DNA of 64,000 nt from CAYUYV01 sp964561475. Its GTDB lineage: Bacteria; Pseudomonadota; Alphaproteobacteria; JAJFIK01. This document shows positions 57,201 through 63,200 of the stretch, piece after piece. Every line of letters begins with the position of its first letter. The first letter of the stretch is position 1. The notes below the pieces were generated by a model. The model worked only from the letters and a program-made list of their open reading frames with translations. It had not been told where the DNA came from and did no database searches. Made by a program: the position numbers and the translations under genes. The stretch lies in NCBI GenBank assembly GCA_964561475.1, contig CAZLPU010000012.1, positions 1-64,000 of the forward strand, given 5' to 3'.

Positions 57201-60200
57201 TGGGTTCGGTCAGGACATTGTCTCCGATGCCGGATGGTCCAGCCAGGCCGGCACTGATGTCATCGAGTTCGGCGCAGGAGTGGACGCGGCTGATCTGGTT
57301 GTGACGCGGAATATGTCCGATCTGTTCCTGGGCTTCCAGGGCACCACGGACCGTATTCAGATTGAGAATACGATCACCAATAGCGAGTACCGCATCGAGA
57401 CGGTGCGCTTCGCCGACGGGACGACATTCAGCCATGGGGATCTGCTGGCCCTGGTTCCTGCGCCCTCCACTGACGATGAGCCGATCAATGGTGGAAGCGG
57501 CGCCGAAGATCTCGACGGCGGCGCGGGCAACGACACGATCACCGGTAATGACGGCGCGGACACCCTGACCGGCGGCACTGGCGATGATTTCCTGCGCGGG
57601 GGCGATCAGAACGACACCTATGTCTTCGAGGCGGGCTTTGGCCGGGACATTGTGTCCGATGACGGATGGTCCAGCACTTCCGGTGCCGATGTTATCGAAT
57701 TCGGTGCCGGGCTCGACGTTGCCAATCTCATCGTCACGGATCTGGATGGGGATCTGGTCCTGAGCTTCCAGGGCACCACCGACAGTGTCCGCATCGACAA
57801 CACAATCAACAATGCGGATTTCCGCATCGAGACGGTCACATTCGCCGATGGGACAGCGCTCACCCACGCGCAGCTGACATCCCTGGCCTGGACACCGACG
57901 CCAGCGGATCAGCGCATTGATGGCGGCTATGATGCGGAAGTGATCGACGGCGGTGCGGGCAATGACACGATCATTGCCCGGAACGGTGCGGATCGGCTGA
58001 TCGGCGGGGCGGGAAACGATTTCCTGCGCGGCGGCGACCAGAACGACACCTATGTATTCGAGGTGGGCTTCGGCCAGGATATTATCTCCGAAGACGGATG
58101 GTCGAGCAATTCCGGCGCCGATGTCATTGAATTCGGCGTCGGCATCAGTTCGTCCGACCTGATTGTGACCGAAGCCTTCGGTGACTTGACCTTGAGCTTT
58201 GCGGGCAGCACGGACCGTGTGCGCATCGAAAGCACTGTCAACAATGCTGATTTCCGTGTGGAGACGGTGCGCTTTGCCGATGGCGCGACTTTCAGCCATG
58301 GGGATCTCACCGCTCTGGCATGGGCGCCCCGGGATATCGACCAGCGGATTGCCGGGGGGTATGACGCCGAGGTCCTCGATGCGGGCGCCGGCGAAGACGC
58401 CATTTTTGGCAATAGCGGTGCGGACACGCTCATCGGCGGCACTGGAAACGATTTCCTGAGCGGCGGTGATCAGAGCGATACGTATGTCTTCGAGGCGGGT
58501 TTCGGCCAGGATCTTGTTTCCGACAACGGACGGTCGAGCAATTCCGGCGCGGACGCCATTGAATTCGGTGTGGGGATCAATGCCGCTGACCTGATAGTGA
58601 CGGAAGTGGTCAGCGGACTGCTGCTGAGTTTCACGAACAGCACGGACACCGTCCTGATCGAGAACACCCTGACCAATGCCGACTTCCGGATCGAAACGGT
58701 TCGCTTCGACGACGGGACGGCCCTGAGCCACCAGGAATTGGCCGCCCGGGCAGCAGCCGCGCTAGCGGGCGACAACGAGACTCTCACCGGGTCTGTTGGG
58801 CAGGACACGATTGAGGCGGGCGCCGGCAATGACCTGGTCGATGGTCTGGACAATGACGACAGTCTCAATGGCGGCGCCGGGGACGATACGCTGGAAGGCG
58901 GGGTCGGCAATGACACGCTGAATGGCGGGTCGGGTCTGGATGTGCTGAGCGATGCCATCGGCAATGATGTGTATGTCTTCCTGCCGGGCGACGGACAGGA
59001 CAGCATTTCCGATCTGGCGGGCACGGACGCCATAATCCTGGGCGGCGGGATCCTCGAGGCCGGTGTTCTGGTCGAACAGGATAGTGGGGGTACGGATCTG
59101 TTCATCCGGTTCCAGGGTAATGAGGACCGGATCCGGATCATCGGTGCTTTGACCAACCCGGATCAGATTATTGAAGAACTGCGGTTTGAAAGCGGTGCCA
59201 TCTGGACGTTCGAGCAGCTGCTTGATGCTTCTCAGACGTCTACGGACGGTCCGGATCTCATCTTCGGAACTGAGGCGAATGACAGTCTCGAAGGCGGTCT
59301 GGGTGATGACACCCTCAATGGCCGGGGCGGGAACGATAGTCTTTCAGGCGGTGCGGGCGCGGACAATCTCTCCGGCGGTGAAGGCAACGACGACCTCGAC
59401 GGGGGCACAGGGCCGGACTTGCTTCAGGGCGGGGCCGGTGATGACACCTATCGCTATGACGCGGGCGACGGTCAGACCGTTATTGATGATGCGTCCGGTC
59501 TGGACCGGATCGTATTCGGCCCGTCCGTCGACCCTATGGATGTCTCGGTCCGCAAGACCGCCACGGGCCTTGAGTTGCGTTTTGCCGGGTCCGAGGATCG
59601 GCTGACCATTGAGAATGCCCTGGAGGGTAGCGGCGCGATCGAGACCGTGACATTCGGCGACGGCACCCAGTGGGATGCAGCCGAATTGTTGCGCCGGGCC
59701 ACGAGCGGGACCCCGGCTGATGATCAGTACACAGGATCGAATGCCGCCGATACCCTTGTCGGCCTGGGCGGTGATGACACCCTGACAGGGCTTGGCGGCA
59801 ACGACCTGCTTGATGGCGGTGCTGACGATGACAGCCTGGATGGTGGCGCGGGTGCCGACGAACTGCGCGGCGGACTGGGTACGGACGCTCTGACCGGTGG
59901 CACGGGCGGGGACTTTTACGTCTTTGCGGCAGGAGATGGCACCGACACGATTGACGACCGGGGCGATGGCGCGGTCGATACGCTGCGCATCGAGGGTTAT
60001 GGCCTTGAGGACCTGCGTTTCAGCAAGACCGGTCCGGACGGTGATGACCTGACCATTCGGTTCTCCGGCAGCACCGACCGGATCGTGGTTAAGGGTACGT
60101 TTGCCAGTGCCAATGCCGGGCAGATCGAGCGGTTCGAAATCGCCGGCACGGGTGTGGTCCTGAGCCTGGAGGATATTGAGGCGCGGGTGCAGCCGGATGT

Positions 60201-63200
60201 GGGCGCCGACGGCTCGGTGCTCTATGGCGATGACGGGAACAATGAACTGACCGGTGGTCCCCTGGCGGATTATCTGGAAGGGGGAGCGGGCAGCGACACC
60301 TTGCTGGGTGGTGACGGCGCGGACATTTTCGGCGACATCGTGGCCGACACGGCCGTTGATACCCACACGGGCGGCGCCGGACGCGACACCTACCGGTATT
60401 TGCCGACCTTCGAGATTTCCGCCGACATTGCCGAAGACATCATCACGGATTTCGAGCCCGGCGACGGGGGCGATATTATCCGTCTCGTCGCGAGCACGCC
60501 CAACCCGTTCGAGAGCGGACGGTTGCAACTGGTCCAGGATGGCGCCGATACCCTGATCCGTCTGAACAATGATGATGGGTCGGGCCGTTCTGTCCTGCGC
60601 CTTGTGAATGTGGACGTGGGCCAGTTGACCGCCGCCAATTTCGGTGGAGTGGCCCTGGAACGCGACACTTCCGGCATCAGTGATGGCGAGGACGGCAACG
60701 AGATCGACGGCGGCCCCCTTGGCGACCTGATTTTCGGCAATGGCGGCGCGGATACCATCAATGGCTTTGGCGGCGACGACGCGTTGGCAGGTGGGGCAGA
60801 TGGCGATGTCATCCTTGGCGGTTTCGGCGATGACCGGATTGCCGGCGAGGCAGGTCATGATGATCTGGCGGGCGGTGCCGGTAACGACACTCTGACCGGC
60901 GGTCCGGGCAATGATCTTCTCGCCGGCGGCGATGACGAGGCCCAGTTCAGCGGCAATGACATCTTCCAGGGCGGCCTTGGCGATGACACCCTGCGCGGCG
61001 GCGACGAGAACGACATCTATCTGTTCGGGGCCAATGACGGGCAGGACGTTCTGTCTGATACCGGCGGGACCGACCTGATCGAATTCGATGCCACAGTGCT
61101 TGCCGATGCTGTGTCCGTTGTTCAGCTTGGGGAAGATCTTGAGCTGAGGGTGGAGGGCGGCACGACCCGCGTGCTGCTTGTCGGCGCCTTGAGCGCTCCG
61201 GACGGGACGGACATCGAGACCATTGCCTTCAGCGACGCCACCACCTGGGACCGGGCCGAACTGCTTGCCCGGGCGATGACTGCCAGCGATGGGGATGACG
61301 CCCTTGAAATTCTCATCGGGAATGAGCTCGACGGCCTTGGCGGCAACGACACCCTGACGGGCAGCGCAGGCAATGACACCCTGACCGGCAGCGGCGGGGA
61401 CGATCTTCTGCGTGGCCGGGGCGGCGATGACACCTATGTGTTCGGCCTGGGTGATGGACAGGACGTTATCGAAGACAGTCTGGGCGACAATATCCTCCTG
61501 CTGGGGACCGGCATCGCGCCGGAAGACGTGCGTCTGGTAAGCGGCCTGCCGACCATCAGTCTCGAGATCATCGGTACAGGGGATCGGATCGATCTGGGCT
61601 GGGGTCCGGATGCGGCGATGGCCATCCGGGAGGTCCGCTTCGAAAGCGGGGCGATCTGGACCGCCCAGATGCTGGTCGAGATGGCTCTGACGGCGACCGG
61701 GGGCGATGATGTCATCTTCGGCACGGATGGGGCTGAGATCCTGACCGGGCTTGGCGGTGACGACCGTCTGGTCGGGCTGGGGGGCGCGGATGACCTGTCC
61801 GGCGGGGCCGGGGTCGATCTGCTGGAAGGCGGTAACGGTGACGACACCTACCGGTTCAATCTGGGTGATGATCAGGACCGGATCAATGATACGGGCGGGG
61901 CCAGCGATGTTCTGGTGTTCGGTACTGGGATCCTGCCGGGCGATATCCGTGTCACCCAGAGCAGTGACGGCGGGGCGGTCATCCTGTCGGTCGGCACCGA
62001 TGGCGACCGTGTACGGATCGACAATGCTCTTGAGGGCGGCAGGATCGAAACCATCCGGTTCGAGGACGGCACGGCCTGGAGCGTCGCCAACCTGCTGGCC
62101 CAGGTGCCCACGCCGCTTGACGACTTCATCTTCGGTGATGAGAACGGAAACCCCCTTGAAGGCGGGCTGGGTGATGACCGGCTGTCCGGACGCGACGGCA
62201 ACGACATCTACCGGTTCACCGCCGGCGACGGGCGCGACATTATTCGCGATGCATCCGCCTCCGGCGCCGATCAGCTCGTGATCGTGGGCTATACCATCGA
62301 CGAGCTGCGCTTCACTCAGCTCGGAACGGACAGTAGCGATCTCGCGATCCAGTTCCCAGGCAGCGATGATCAGATCATCATTGCCGATGGGTTGAGCACC
62401 AATGGTCGGGGTATTGAGCAGATCATCCTGGAAGACGACGGCACGGTCCTGACCATTCCTAACATCGTAGCGCTGCTCGTCGATGCTCAGTCCAGTGATG
62501 GGGATGACGTCATCTTCGGCAGTAATGGGGCGGACGATCTCGCTGGTGGTCCGGGCAATGATCTGCTCGTAGGTCTGGACGGCAATGACATCTACCGCTA
62601 CGCCCGGGGAGACGGGGACGATCGGATCGATGCCCTGGGCCGTGGCAACAGTGAACTGAGGCTCACGGATTATACACTGGACGATCTGGTATCGGCGGTG
62701 CGCGCGGGGCCGGACAGTCTTGATCTGGTCCTGAGCTTCGCCACCCCGGGCGACCGTATTGTGCTCGTGGATGCGCTGGGCGGTGCCAATGGGTCGCCGG
62801 GCAGTCTTGCCATTCGCTTCGCGGACAATGTGGTCTGGGACCGTGCGGATATGCGCGCCAGGGCACTCCAGGATGTGCAAAGCGACGGCGATGATAATGT
62901 CTACGGGTTCGACGGAGCGGACTTCTTCGATCTGTCTCTCGGCGGAGATTTCGCCTCGGGCCGTCAGGGTGCTGACCGCTATGTCTTTGAGCTGGGCGAC
63001 GGCCATGATACCATTGAGGATGCGGTCGCCAGCACATCCGATACGGATATTCTGCAACTTGTCGGACTGGCATCCGATGATGCGACCGTGAGCCGTCTGT
63101 TCCGCGGCAGTGATACGGTTGTCATTGAGTTCGCCGGTAACGACCAGGACAGCCTGACGGTCATCGATGCTCTCGCCGATGACGGCCGGTCCGTCGAGCA

